Shown here one piece after another: positions 54,956 to 63,725 of a DNA stretch of 64,000 nucleotides. Each line of letters starts with the position of its first letter. Positions within the stretch are counted from its first letter, which is position 1. Source of the stretch: Clostridiaceae bacterium Marseille-Q4145 (GTDB lineage: Bacteria > Bacillota > Clostridia > Lachnospirales > Lachnospiraceae); the NCBI GenBank assembly GCA_018223365.1, contig JAGTTP010000001.1, positions 744,001-808,000 of the forward strand, in the 5' to 3' direction. The position numbers were made by a program, and so were the translations under genes. The notes below the pieces were generated by a model that did no database searches, was not told where the DNA came from, and saw only the letters and a program-made list of their open reading frames with translations.

Positions 54956-56113
54956 TTAGATGTAAATAGGCATTTTAATATCTTCGATCGCATCTAATAC
55001 TTTTACATTTCCGGTTAAAAATACAAATGCGGCGGTGTCTGCTGTTATAATTTCCTCGTCGCTACATTCGTCAACGTCCTTTACGGTTCCGTCGTCAAGC
55101 GTTGCCTGCAGCCCTTTTCCTTTTAAATATTCTCTGATTGCGTCCGCATCTAATCTAACCGAATAACTGCTTACAATACCGTCACGCTGCAACTGTGCAA
55201 AATAACTACTAATCGCCGATAACAGCAGGCATTTATTAGAATATGAATTTGCGTATTTTCCTAAATAACTATCCTGTGCCGTTTTGGTAATATCGTCGTT
55301 TATCATATCCATAGCCTCGACGATCTTAATTTTCTTGAAACTGTCGCCTTTGCCGTCTATTGTTGTTACGAAACTATTAACGCCTCTTACAGCTTTTACC
55401 TTCTCGCCGTCATAGAAAATAATAAATTCCCCTTTGTCTACTGGTGTATCAATATCAGTAAGCCGCGTACAATCCGATAATTCAGAAAGCGGCGCATATG
55501 TGCAGGCGATCGTCATAGGTGTACCTGCGATTAGCCCGGCAATTCTCGCGCAATACTGTTCTGCTGTGTATTTCGTATCAACTGTTGTTTTTGTTCCATT
55601 CTTCGCGGTTACGGTTTCCGTTTTTACTGCCGTTTCTGTTGTGTAGTTGATAATACCTTCGTTATCTGCCGCCGTATTTGGTAATACCGCTTTGATCTTC
55701 TTTTTCTTAACGTCGCGCATGGTTTTAACCCATGTTACAACATCCTGTGCCTTCTGATCGGTTTCAACTGTCGGAATAGCCAAATAATTAAATTTGATTG
55801 TTTCCGATGCTTCCATAGCCTTTTTATAGCCCGCGTCGATCGCCGCTTTTTCTGCGTCGTCTGCAATTCCCATGCAATACACAATTACCTTCTTCGGGGC
55901 GTTTGTGTAGCCAATCATTGCAAGTTTGATCTGTTCTACCGTTGCATCTTTTAAGCTGTCCGGTATGTCTTTCTCTGTTACAACCGTAACCGGATTTACC
56001 GCCGGTGCTGCTAATGTGTCTTTTACCCATAACATCACGATCCCGCGCTCGCCTCTTGTTACTGCTGTCATTGCTTTTTCTATAAAGCTAATTGTTATAC
56101 TTGGTGCGCCCAT
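54956..56113 (-). CDS. Tail sheath protein (XkdK-like)
   Basis: 385 residues. APSITISFIEKAMTAVTRGE, VTEKDIPDSLKDATVEQIKL and the C-terminal TAAFVFLTGNVKVLDAIEDI match Gp18-like/XkdK sheath proteins. It makes the contractile outer tail, so the phage is a myovirus. It follows the terminator gene by 11 bases. Confidence 0.95.
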   Translation of the reverse strand: MGAPSITISFIEKAMTAVTRGERGIVMLWVKDTLAAPAVNPVTVVTEKDIPDSLKDATVEQIKLAMIGYTNAPKKVIVYCMGIADDAEKAAIDAGYKKAMEASETIKFNYLAIPTVETDQKAQDVVTWVKTMRDVKKKKIKAVLPNTAADNEGIINYTTETAVKTETVTAKNGTKTTVDTKYTAEQYCARIAGLIAGTPMTIACTYAPLSELSDCTRLTDIDTPVDKGEFIIFYDGEKVKAVRGVNSFVTTIDGKGDSFKKIKIVEAMDMINDDITKTAQDSYLGKYANSYSNKCLLLSAISSYFAQLQRDGIVSSYSVRLDADAIREYLKGKGLQATLDDGTVKDVDECSDEEIITADTAAFVFLTGNVKVLDAIEDIKMPIYI

Positions 56114-56124
56114 TTTAAACCTCC

Positions 56125-56565
56125 TTAACCTTGTGTTACTTTTACGCCTAATCCTTCCGCTATCGGCGCGGTTTCTTCTCTCTGCGTGTTTTCCTTGTAA
56201 TCAATTTGGATATTTATTTGTAAAATATCTTGATACTCGCCGATGTAATCATGCGTAAATTCTCCAACTGTCAATTTTCGATTTTCAACAAAAAAAATCA
56301 GCCCGAAAAGGTCTTTTATTTCGTCTACCTTTTCAAGCTGATCTAATTCGTTCTTTTCCTTTTGGAAATATGTTATTTTAACTGTAAAACCGCCTTTTGC
56401 AAAATTTTTTGTTTCTGCGCTGCTGCCTCGATCTAAAATTTCCGTAAAGAAACAAGGGGCGGCGTACCCCTCTTTTATTTCTTTTCCGTAAATTCTGTAA
56501 TTGGGCGGCGCATATTTTTTGCTTAAAAGTTCGTTTATTGCTTTTTTTATATCTACGTTTTTAAT
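56125..56565 (-). CDS. Tail terminator-like protein with apparent ATT start
   Basis: 146 residues reading (M)KNVDIKKAINELLSKKYA, IYGKEIKEGYAAPCFFTEIL, VKITYFQKEKNELDQLEKVD, ending LGVKVTQG. It resembles the phage tail terminator/DUF6838 group that lies at this point in related phages. No ATG, GTG or TTG starts the frame: a stop (56566-56568) precedes ATT (56563-56565), which stands eight bases after AAAGGAGGG. The start overlaps the gp10 stop codon. I infer a rare ATT start. Confidence 0.8.
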   Translation of the reverse strand: MKNVDIKKAINELLSKKYAPPNYRIYGKEIKEGYAAPCFFTEILDRGSSAETKNFAKGGFTVKITYFQKEKNELDQLEKVDEIKDLFGLIFFVENRKLTVGEFTHDYIGEYQDILQINIQIDYKENTQREETAPIAEGLGVKVTQG

Positions 56566-57004
56566 TCAAATCGCCCTCCTTTAAAATTTCGTCTATCATT
56601 TCTTCAAACCGTTGCGGTACTATGTTCTCGTACTCGTTTCTTGTTTTTTCCATGATATGTTTACCGGGAACAAAACCAACGATCCTGCCGCCCCTTACAA
56701 GGTTATGACCGTTTTCTATTAAATGAAAATGCCTTGCGCTATTCCACACTAAAGCCGTTGCGCCTACATTTTCCTCTATAACTTTTGTTCCCCATTTTCT
56801 TTTAATCGCTTTGTTTTTTTCGCTGCCGGTTCTCTCATGCGGCTTTAATTCTGAATTGGCGCGCTTTTTTGCAGCGTTTTTAAAATCTTTTCCAATTCCT
56901 TTTAGTGTTTCTTTTGCTTTCTCCGGTGCCGTCTGAATTGCTTTCGTTAAATCTCTTTCCAATTCCTCTAAACCCTCGATCTCAAAATCAAGCCCCGCCG
57001 CCAT
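56561..57004 (-). CDS. HK97 gp10-like head-tail protein
   Basis: 147 residues, basic and helical (LDFEIEGLEELERDLTKAIQ, LKGIGKDFKNAAKKRANSEL, RHFHLIENGHNLVRGGRIVG). This matches the HK97 gp10 family that joins head to tail. It lies 51 bases after the membrane-protein gene. Confidence 0.9.
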   Translation of the reverse strand: MAAGLDFEIEGLEELERDLTKAIQTAPEKAKETLKGIGKDFKNAAKKRANSELKPHERTGSEKNKAIKRKWGTKVIEENVGATALVWNSARHFHLIENGHNLVRGGRIVGFVPGKHIMEKTRNEYENIVPQRFEEMIDEILKEGDLN

Positions 57005-57055
57005 AGCATCGCCTCCAAAATAAAAAGCTACCGCATTGCTGCGATAGCCTTCTTG

Positions 57056-57688
57056 TTATTGTATTTCCTCGATGCTGCCATTATCCATATTAACAGAATA
57101 CTCTTTTAGTAATGTTCCGCTAAATAACAATTTTGCATCGTGTTCCTCTCCGTCCACATAATCGTATATGCTTACGTCTAGTGTGTTGCCTATGACAGAT
57201 ATTTTTGTTGTTGTTTTGTAGTTAAAGTTTACGATTGCATGAATTTCTTTATCGTCTTTGAAATATTCTTTATAATAGCTTAACGCATATTCTTGAATAT
57301 CTATATCTTCCGCAATCGTTGAAATTCTCCAATTCCCGGTAACATCGTTTCGCACATCTGAAACGCTAAAATACGCGCCTATATCATCAATGTTTTTTCC
57401 TGCTGCCGGTTCCTCTGCCTTTTCTGTCGGCTCCTGCTCTACCGTTTCCGGTTTTGTTGTTTCTGTTTCCGTTATTTCCGGTTGTGCTGTTTCTGTTGTT
57501 GTCTTTAACTCCGGTGTGGTTGTTTCTACTTTTGTTTCCGGTTCCTTTTGCTCGTCTGAATTGTCTTTCGGTATCAGTAACCCGATAAAAACAATTACAA
57601 TTAGCCAAAACCACCACTTTTTCCATATTTTCTTAGAAGGGTTTACCCCCCCCCCAGAACTTTTGTTCGATTTGTTGTTTTCTGCCAT
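57056..57688 (-). CDS. Membrane-anchored moron protein with Thr/Glu/Pro stalk and G10 tract
   Basis: 210 residues set between head and tail genes where no structural gene is expected. Layout: Ser/Gly-rich start (about 1-20), one membrane helix (KKWWFWLIVIVFIGLLIP, about 22-40), low-complexity Thr/Glu/Pro stalk (about 45-95), and an outer beta-rich domain (about 98-210, GAYFSVSDVRNDVTGNWRIS). It may be a lysogenic-conversion surface protein, for instance against superinfection; this is inference. GAGGAGG precedes the ATG by eight bases. A ten-G run lies at codons 12-15. Confidence 0.8.
   Translation of the reverse strand: MAENNKSNKSSGGGVNPSKKIWKKWWFWLIVIVFIGLLIPKDNSDEQKEPETKVETTTPELKTTTETAQPEITETETTKPETVEQEPTEKAEEPAAGKNIDDIGAYFSVSDVRNDVTGNWRISTIAEDIDIQEYALSYYKEYFKDDKEIHAIVNFNYKTTTKISVIGNTLDVSIYDYVDGEEHDAKLLFSGTLLKEYSVNMDNGSIEEIQ
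57646..57655 (-). repeat. Homopolymer G10 inside the moron gene
   Basis: Ten consecutive Gs on the coding strand encode part of SSGGGVNP. Gain or loss of one G would shift the frame after codon 12 and abolish the protein, so it may act as an on/off switch. Confidence 0.85.
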
Positions 57689-57742
57689 AGACTGCGCCTC
57701 CTCTATTGTTTTTCTGTATTATACCTCCTTCTTTGTCATTTG

Positions 57743-58102
57743 TCATTCGCATTTAATGTTATTTTTTTCTATCGCCGGATTTTCAGTTAATTTTTCGGTG
57801 CATACAATTTCTAACATTTCGTTACGTTCTCTGACGTTGATTATAGAAACAATCTGAAAATATCGGTCTTTGAATTTAATAAACATATCCGGCGTTACCT
57901 CTTTATGGTACCGCGTTGTTATTTTATACGTTAATTCCGGTCGTATTCTCTGCGCCTCTTGGTACTCTCTGCCCCTTGTTGGCTCAACACTCGCCCAAAC
58001 CGTTTTTATTTCTTCTAAAACCGTTTCTGTTTGTAGTAACTCATTTTGTTTCTCGGCGTATCTGCAAAACGTAATCCTTTTATTTGTTCGTCCTATATCC
58101 AT
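57743..58102 (-). CDS. Phage head closure/head-tail adaptor protein
   Basis: 119 residues, SPP1 gp16-like: MDIGRTNKRITFCRYAEKQN, VWASVEPTRGREYQEAQRIR, TRYHKEVTPDMFIKFKDRYF, IVSIINVRERNEMLEIVCTE. The pattern is typical of head-tail stopper proteins. It follows the connector gene by eight bases. Confidence 0.9.
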   Translation of the reverse strand: MDIGRTNKRITFCRYAEKQNELLQTETVLEEIKTVWASVEPTRGREYQEAQRIRPELTYKITTRYHKEVTPDMFIKFKDRYFQIVSIINVRERNEMLEIVCTEKLTENPAIEKNNIKCE

Positions 58103-58110
58103 AATGCCAC

Positions 58111-58398
58111 CTACTTATTTTGTAATTGCAGCATTAACGATTTTGTCATTTGGCTAAATTCTTCGCCAACTTTACCGGCGGGTGTTCTGTTTTCATACCA
58201 ATAGACAATTAGTAATTTTAAATACACCTTTTCAAGTTCATAAGTTATTGCGTTGCCTTTTTCGTCTTTTTCCGGGTATTCTTTGCCGGTTGCATTTTTC
58301 AAATACTCTACTGCTGCCGTAATAAGCATTTGCAATAACCGATCGTCCTCCTCAATGTCAACGCGCAAATACTCTTTTACCTCTTGTAAATCAATCAT
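58111..58398 (-). CDS. Head-tail connector (gp6-like)
   Basis: 95 residues, helical, starting MIDLQEVKEYLRVDIEEDDR and containing LQMLITAAVEYLKNATGKEY. This is the HK97 gp6/phage_gp6 connector family that forms a ring under the portal. Confidence 0.9.
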   Translation of the reverse strand: MIDLQEVKEYLRVDIEEDDRLLQMLITAAVEYLKNATGKEYPEKDEKGNAITYELEKVYLKLLIVYWYENRTPAGKVGEEFSQMTKSLMLQLQNK

Positions 58399-58446
58399 AG
58401 TTACACCTGCCTTTAAAGCGGCGGTTTCCCGCCGTCCTTATTGCTG

Positions 58447-59820
58447 TTATTTATTCTGTGCCGCTGTCTGCTGCGCCATAAAATCAGCTACTACCGCGCT
58501 TTTTTCATCGCTTGCGGTTGTTGTCATTGTGTACCCTAATTTGGTACCTAATGCAATGATATTTTCGCGTGACATTTTTTCAATTTCTGCCTGCGTGTAA
58601 GTTTTTGTTTCTTCGGCTGCTGACTGTGCGGCGGTCTGCTGTACGTCTGTTGTTGTCTTAATTGTATGCTCTGCCATGACGATCGCCTCCTCGTCGATTG
58701 CTTTAATATCCAAACGCTCGCGTACCTTGATGCCGGTCTGATCTGTTTCCCACAATTTGCCCGCGCTACTTGAAATGTCGATTGTCAATGTTTCGCGATC
58801 GAAAATTGTAATCGCCTCTTTTAAGTCGCCGCATACAATCGGCACTTTGTAACCTCCGTCGGTTGTTTTGCTTGGCATTGTTCTATTGCTTACCTTTTTA
58901 ATTGGATATTTACCAAATAACAGCGTGCTTGTTGGCTTTGTTGGATCCGGCTGTAAAATATATTTGCCGTCCTTATCCTTTAAGCTGTCAAGCCAATTAT
59001 AACCGTCCTGATTTGTCACAACTCCCGCGGTTAATGCGATTGCCGGATCAAGTAAAATATTGAAAATCTTTTTAAGATCGTCTAAGCTGTCTACCGCTAC
59101 CTCCGCATCTGCTGTAATTTCTCTTATTTTGGCAACAATCAAGAAATTTCGTGTTGCCTTCGCCTTCTTTGCGATCCACTTTTTCAGATACGAAATAATA
59201 TTTTCGGCTGTGTCGTCTAAAAGTTCCTGCGTGATCTTTAAGATGCCGCCCTTCTTTTTTACCTTGTAATCTACTTTTTCAAACTGTGGTGTTGAAACGT
59301 CCGGGAACTCTGCCGCCTCGTCGATGTTATCAAACGGTGTCTGATCTGCGTAACGTTCAATTACCCTGCTGCCGCTTAATGTCTTTACCGGTTCCACATT
59401 TACAAGCGTTTCTAATGCGTCCTCTGATCTTCTCAATTTCTTAACAGCGGTTTTAATATCCTTTGGTACTGTTAAACCGCCGTCCTCGTCCTTTCCTTCG
59501 TTCATGGAATTAAGGATCTCTTTATCTTCTGTTGATAATTCGCCCTTTCCTACGGCTGCCTTAATTGCGTTTACAAATGCGCCTGCGATATTCTTCGCCT
59601 TGTCCGCGATTGTCTTAGCTGCGCCTGCTGCCGCCTTTTCTCCCATTCCTTCGGTTTTTGTCACATCAAGATCATAGACAAGATCGAACTGTGCCTGCAG
59701 TTTCTTTAATTCTTCCTTTGCGGCTGCCGCATCTTCAATTTTTCCCGCCTTGCAAAGATCCTTTACTTCCTGCTTTTTTGCGTTGATGCTATCAAGCATT
59801 TTCTTTAATTCTTCGTTCAT
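58447..59820 (-). CDS. Major capsid protein, HK97 fold
   Basis: 457 residues. Residues about 1-110 form a charged coiled-coil delta domain (MNEELKKMLDSINAKKQEVK) that is expected to be cut off by the adjacent protease. The remainder is an HK97-type capsid (ETLVNVEPVKTLSGSRVIER, FPDVSTPQFEKVDYKVKKKG, ILDPAIALTAGVVTNQDGYN), with a C-terminal extension of about 75 residues. Confidence 0.95.
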   Translation of the reverse strand: MNEELKKMLDSINAKKQEVKDLCKAGKIEDAAAAKEELKKLQAQFDLVYDLDVTKTEGMGEKAAAGAAKTIADKAKNIAGAFVNAIKAAVGKGELSTEDKEILNSMNEGKDEDGGLTVPKDIKTAVKKLRRSEDALETLVNVEPVKTLSGSRVIERYADQTPFDNIDEAAEFPDVSTPQFEKVDYKVKKKGGILKITQELLDDTAENIISYLKKWIAKKAKATRNFLIVAKIREITADAEVAVDSLDDLKKIFNILLDPAIALTAGVVTNQDGYNWLDSLKDKDGKYILQPDPTKPTSTLLFGKYPIKKVSNRTMPSKTTDGGYKVPIVCGDLKEAITIFDRETLTIDISSSAGKLWETDQTGIKVRERLDIKAIDEEAIVMAEHTIKTTTDVQQTAAQSAAEETKTYTQAEIEKMSRENIIALGTKLGYTMTTTASDEKSAVVADFMAQQTAAQNK

Positions 59821-59860
59821 GTGTGAGTATCCTCCTTGTTTTTTGTAAAAAAAATAGAAC

Positions 59861-60694
59861 TTAGATTAACTCTAAGTCCTCTAAAATCTCGGCTGTTTTT
59901 TGTGCTACGTCGTTTTCCGGTATTTTTGGTACTTCCGGTTGTGTTGCATCTTTTAATTTTTCTGCTACCCTCTCCGCTAAATCATCAATATTGATCTGCT
60001 GTTGCGGCTGTTCCTTTAGCTTGTCCGGCAAATGGTTATATTTATCAAAATATTCGCTTTTGCAGGCTGTTGCTTGGCTTTTTTCTGATACTTCTATATC
60101 AAAAAAATCCTGCCATTCTTTGCCGTTTTTCCATGTTTCGGCATTTATTAAACTGTCTATTTCTTCCGCTGTTACGCCCTCTTTAGCGTGTTGCATATAG
60201 GTATTTAATATAACCTTTTGGCAACCGTCCAAAATATCAGCCTCTTTTCTCATATCGTCCGCATTTCCCCATGTAATGCTACTTGGTTTATGGATCATCA
60301 TTTGCGCATTTTCCGGTATGATAATTTTATCGCCTGCCATTGCTATAACGCTTGCTATGCTTGCCGCCAAACCCTCGACATATACGGTTATTTCTGCATC
60401 GTACCGCTTTAGAATATTGTAAATAGCAATGCCGCCAAATACTGAACCTCCCCCGCTGTTAATATGCACATTTATTTTAGATACGCCTTCGAGCTGATCT
60501 AAAAAATCCTGCACATCTTTTGGTGCTTTATCTTCCGGGTAATACTTTTGCCACTCCCCTAAACTCTCGCTGTTAATATCTCCAAAAAAGCAAAGATCCG
60601 CGGTTGTTTCTGTTTGGTTTTTAATCTCAATGCTGCCTACTGTTCTTTCCTTGTTGTACTTATCCTTTTTTTGTAACTCTAAGATTTTAGCCAT
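59861..60694 (-). CDS. ClpP-like head maturation protease
   Basis: 277 residues of the S14 family. VHINSGGGSVFGGIAIYNIL, the nucleophile Ser in VEGLAASIASVIAMAG and His in AQMMIHKPSS are visible. It processes the capsid delta domain. It overlaps the portal gene by eight bases. The acidic C-terminal tail (about 220-277) is not part of the fold. Confidence 0.94.
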   Translation of the reverse strand: MAKILELQKKDKYNKERTVGSIEIKNQTETTADLCFFGDINSESLGEWQKYYPEDKAPKDVQDFLDQLEGVSKINVHINSGGGSVFGGIAIYNILKRYDAEITVYVEGLAASIASVIAMAGDKIIIPENAQMMIHKPSSITWGNADDMRKEADILDGCQKVILNTYMQHAKEGVTAEEIDSLINAETWKNGKEWQDFFDIEVSEKSQATACKSEYFDKYNHLPDKLKEQPQQQINIDDLAERVAEKLKDATQPEVPKIPENDVAQKTAEILEDLELI

Positions 60695-61955
60695 TGTCGC
60701 CTCCTCCTTCCTTTTTTTCTTCTATGCCAATTTGCGCAACCTTTATATAATTACCGTTACAAATCAATTCATCGCCGCCTTCTTTTCGTGGCTTATTCAT
60801 ATATGATCTTGCCTCGTTTGGTGTATATATGCCGTTCTGCACATATCCGGTTAAAATTGTTGCTTGGCTCTTTGCATCGGTACGCAAAATAACATTCTCG
60901 TTAAACTTGTAATACTTTCCTTGCCGTCTATCGCTCGGCTCTAATAGTTTGTAATCTAATTCCTCCTCATACTGCTTTAAAATAAATAATTCTGTATCAA
61001 TATAAAAAGAAATGTTTTGCATTTCACTATTAGCGTAACTGCTTTTTTCATAGTCATTTATTTGATTTGGTTTTATGCCAAATGCGCCCGCAATTTGTAG
61101 CGCGCTATACTTCTTTAACTCAAAAAATTGACTATCCGTTAATTTGATGTTTAGCGGCTCTATTTTCATTCCGATCGGTATCGGGATAAATTTACCCGCG
61201 TTATTTGCGCCGTTTGCGTATTCTTCCAATCTTGCGATTAACGCTTTTTCCAACTTTGGCGACATATCGCCGGTGTACTGTAATACTGCGCGCGCTGTTA
61301 AACCGCCTTTATAAAGGTTGTTCAAAAAGTTTTGACTTTCAAGCCCGCCTTCTATGGTCGCTTTTAATATTTCTCTTACCGGTGCGCCACTATATCCGTC
61401 AAATGTCATTGATGTTTTAAAATGCAGTACATCGCCCGAAGGGAAAATATAACTTTCGCCGCTGTATTTATCTGTGTACCAATAGTAAATATCGCCGCTA
61501 TCGCCAAATACGCCCTTGTCGTCAATCACTATTGTTGTATCTGCCGAAGGCATGATCCACAAATCCTTTATTTCTATTTCGCCGCCGTACATCATGCGGT
61601 TAAATTCGCGCCGGATCCACACATAGGCATTACCGTAATGATTTCTATTATTTTCAACCGTCGCCCAAAACGTCGAAGGTGTCATTTGCGGGTTTGGTCT
61701 TGTTTTTAATAACTCATACGCTTTGTTTGTTTCTGCCTCCTCTACGCCTCTATCTGTTTGCTGATAGAATTTTATAGGCATTTTCGCCAACGTTTCGGAT
61801 AACATTTTAAGGCAGGTAAAATAAGTTACTTCGCTTAAAACCTTTTTAGGCGTTCTCGAAATTCCTAACCATTCTAATAGCTTTTCATCGTCTGCGCCTG
61901 CTGCCGGTCTTGCTGCTCTGTAAATCATATTTTTTATTTTTTCAAATAGTTTCAA
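60687..61955 (-). CDS. Portal protein, HK97 family
   Basis: 422 residues: LGISRTPKKVLSEVTYFTCL, PNPQMTPSTFWATVENNRNH and GNAYVWIRREFNRMMYGGEI match HK97-type portals. It forms the DNA channel at the head vertex. It overlaps TerL by four bases and the protease gene by eight. Confidence 0.95.
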   Translation of the reverse strand: MKLFEKIKNMIYRAARPAAGADDEKLLEWLGISRTPKKVLSEVTYFTCLKMLSETLAKMPIKFYQQTDRGVEEAETNKAYELLKTRPNPQMTPSTFWATVENNRNHYGNAYVWIRREFNRMMYGGEIEIKDLWIMPSADTTIVIDDKGVFGDSGDIYYWYTDKYSGESYIFPSGDVLHFKTSMTFDGYSGAPVREILKATIEGGLESQNFLNNLYKGGLTARAVLQYTGDMSPKLEKALIARLEEYANGANNAGKFIPIPIGMKIEPLNIKLTDSQFFELKKYSALQIAGAFGIKPNQINDYEKSSYANSEMQNISFYIDTELFILKQYEEELDYKLLEPSDRRQGKYYKFNENVILRTDAKSQATILTGYVQNGIYTPNEARSYMNKPRKEGGDELICNGNYIKVAQIGIEEKKEGGGDNG

Positions 61956-63724
61956 TCTTCTTTCACACCTGCCTTTTCAAACATTTTTAAATACGCCTCT
62001 ATGCTCTGATCTGTCGTGATTTCCTCAACCTCTACGCCCATAGCCAATTTATGCGCGTCTATAATTGCATCGCATGGATCAATTCGTACTTTTTGCAGCA
62101 TTTTATCTATTTTAATTTCGCCAAAACTGTTTGGCTCTGACAAAATAGCATCATTCATAGATCTTGTTAATAGCTTGTTTTTCTTGTCGTATTCCACATT
62201 ATGCGCCTTTACTTCTAGTTGAAAATCTATTGTTGCATCGTTTAAGCTGCGTGCGCTCTGTTTGATTTCCACCAAATCGCACCCGAAATCTTCAAGATCT
62301 AACAAAAATGCGCTTGCATTATGCGGATCGTAACCGATTGCCGTTAAATCTATATCGTATTTATCAATAATATTGTGTAAATGCGCTAATATAGTTTTGT
62401 AATCGGTTTTTATGCCGCCTGCTGCCGTTGTTACCGTTAAAAGCCCCTCTTTTTGCCAAATGATGTACGGCGCGTTGTCCTCTTTGTCCATGTGTTCTTG
62501 CATACGCCTTTGAGGTATAAACGAATGGGAATAAATATAATATTTTTTATCCCCGGTATTTGGATCCTCGTATGGGAATATTAACGCAAGTGACGTTAAA
62601 TCGCCGCCGCTTGATAAATCTAAGCCGCATATTGCTTTTTTCCCTCTGAAATCCTCTAACGTCCTATTGCTGCCGCATTTTTCCCATTCCGCAAGGTCTA
62701 TAAAAGCGGTTTCTGCATTTGTAACCCATATATTTAGGGATTTTGTCAAAAAATCCCTCATTTCCTCGCCGCCCATTGATTTAGCTTTCTTTGCATCTTC
62801 CTGCATCTGTGAAAGCAATTCGGGATCATTTCCTGTCAATGGGCAACATTTGATCCAATTTTTCGGGTTCCAAATGTCGTCGTTTACGTCCATTTGGGCG
62901 ATATAAATAAATTGCCGGTCGTTTACGTCAATTCCTCGTAAAACCCTCCGGCAATATTTGTATAATTCATAACATGGGGCGTTTAAATTAAAACCTGCCG
63001 TTGTTATGACTGATATTAACGATTGTTTTAGCTTTCGTGTACCGCCTTTTAACAGCTTGTACATTTGGTTATCTTTGTGCGCGTGGTACTCGTCTACAAT
63101 GCCTAAATACGGTCGGAAACCGTCTATTGATTTTGTATCACGCCCCAATGCGCGTATAGTAGCATTGGTTATTTTCGCGGTAATCTCGCTTTTATAATCC
63201 TTTATTTCAAACAATTCTAGCAGGTCTGCATCTGCATTTATGAATTTTGATATTTCATTTAATACAATCCTTGCTTGATCTTGCTTTGTCGCTGTGCAAT
63301 AGATTTGTGCGTAATTGTAGTTATCAAAATTACTACACTTAATACCCAATATTGCATTTAAAACACTTTTACCCTGCTGCCTCGCCACTTGCACATAACT
63401 ATCAGTAAAACGACGTTTCCCGGTTTCTTTATGAACCCAACCGAAAAGGGAACCTAAAATAAACTCTTGGAACCCGGCGCAGGTAAACGTCTGATCGCCC
63501 TCGCCCTCTGCTATGGTTAGCTTGTTTGCAAGTTCTATTATGTCCTCTGCTTTTTCCGGATCAAAAATATATGGAAAATCCGGATCGTTCTTTTCTGATC
63601 TTTTCAGATCGTTTAAATGACGTTTGAACGCAAGCCGCGCATCTTCTCCAAACTCTTTCTTGTTTTTTAGGTTTTTTTCTGCAAATCGTGATATTCGATC
63701 GTTTGTTTTTAAAATCCTACTCAT
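61952..63724 (-). CDS. Terminase large subunit
   Basis: 590 residues, packaging motor and nuclease. The ATPase Walker A-like VARQQGKS is near residue 115, and DEYHAH (about 215) is the Walker B region. The nuclease begins at GLDLSSGGDLTSLALIF (about 365), with later conserved Asp residues. It is of the Terminase_1/HK97-like group. It lies one base after the small subunit. Confidence 0.95.
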   Translation of the reverse strand: MSRILKTNDRISRFAEKNLKNKKEFGEDARLAFKRHLNDLKRSEKNDPDFPYIFDPEKAEDIIELANKLTIAEGEGDQTFTCAGFQEFILGSLFGWVHKETGKRRFTDSYVQVARQQGKSVLNAILGIKCSNFDNYNYAQIYCTATKQDQARIVLNEISKFINADADLLELFEIKDYKSEITAKITNATIRALGRDTKSIDGFRPYLGIVDEYHAHKDNQMYKLLKGGTRKLKQSLISVITTAGFNLNAPCYELYKYCRRVLRGIDVNDRQFIYIAQMDVNDDIWNPKNWIKCCPLTGNDPELLSQMQEDAKKAKSMGGEEMRDFLTKSLNIWVTNAETAFIDLAEWEKCGSNRTLEDFRGKKAICGLDLSSGGDLTSLALIFPYEDPNTGDKKYYIYSHSFIPQRRMQEHMDKEDNAPYIIWQKEGLLTVTTAAGGIKTDYKTILAHLHNIIDKYDIDLTAIGYDPHNASAFLLDLEDFGCDLVEIKQSARSLNDATIDFQLEVKAHNVEYDKKNKLLTRSMNDAILSEPNSFGEIKIDKMLQKVRIDPCDAIIDAHKLAMGVEVEEITTDQSIEAYLKMFEKAGVKED

Positions 63725-63725
63725 A

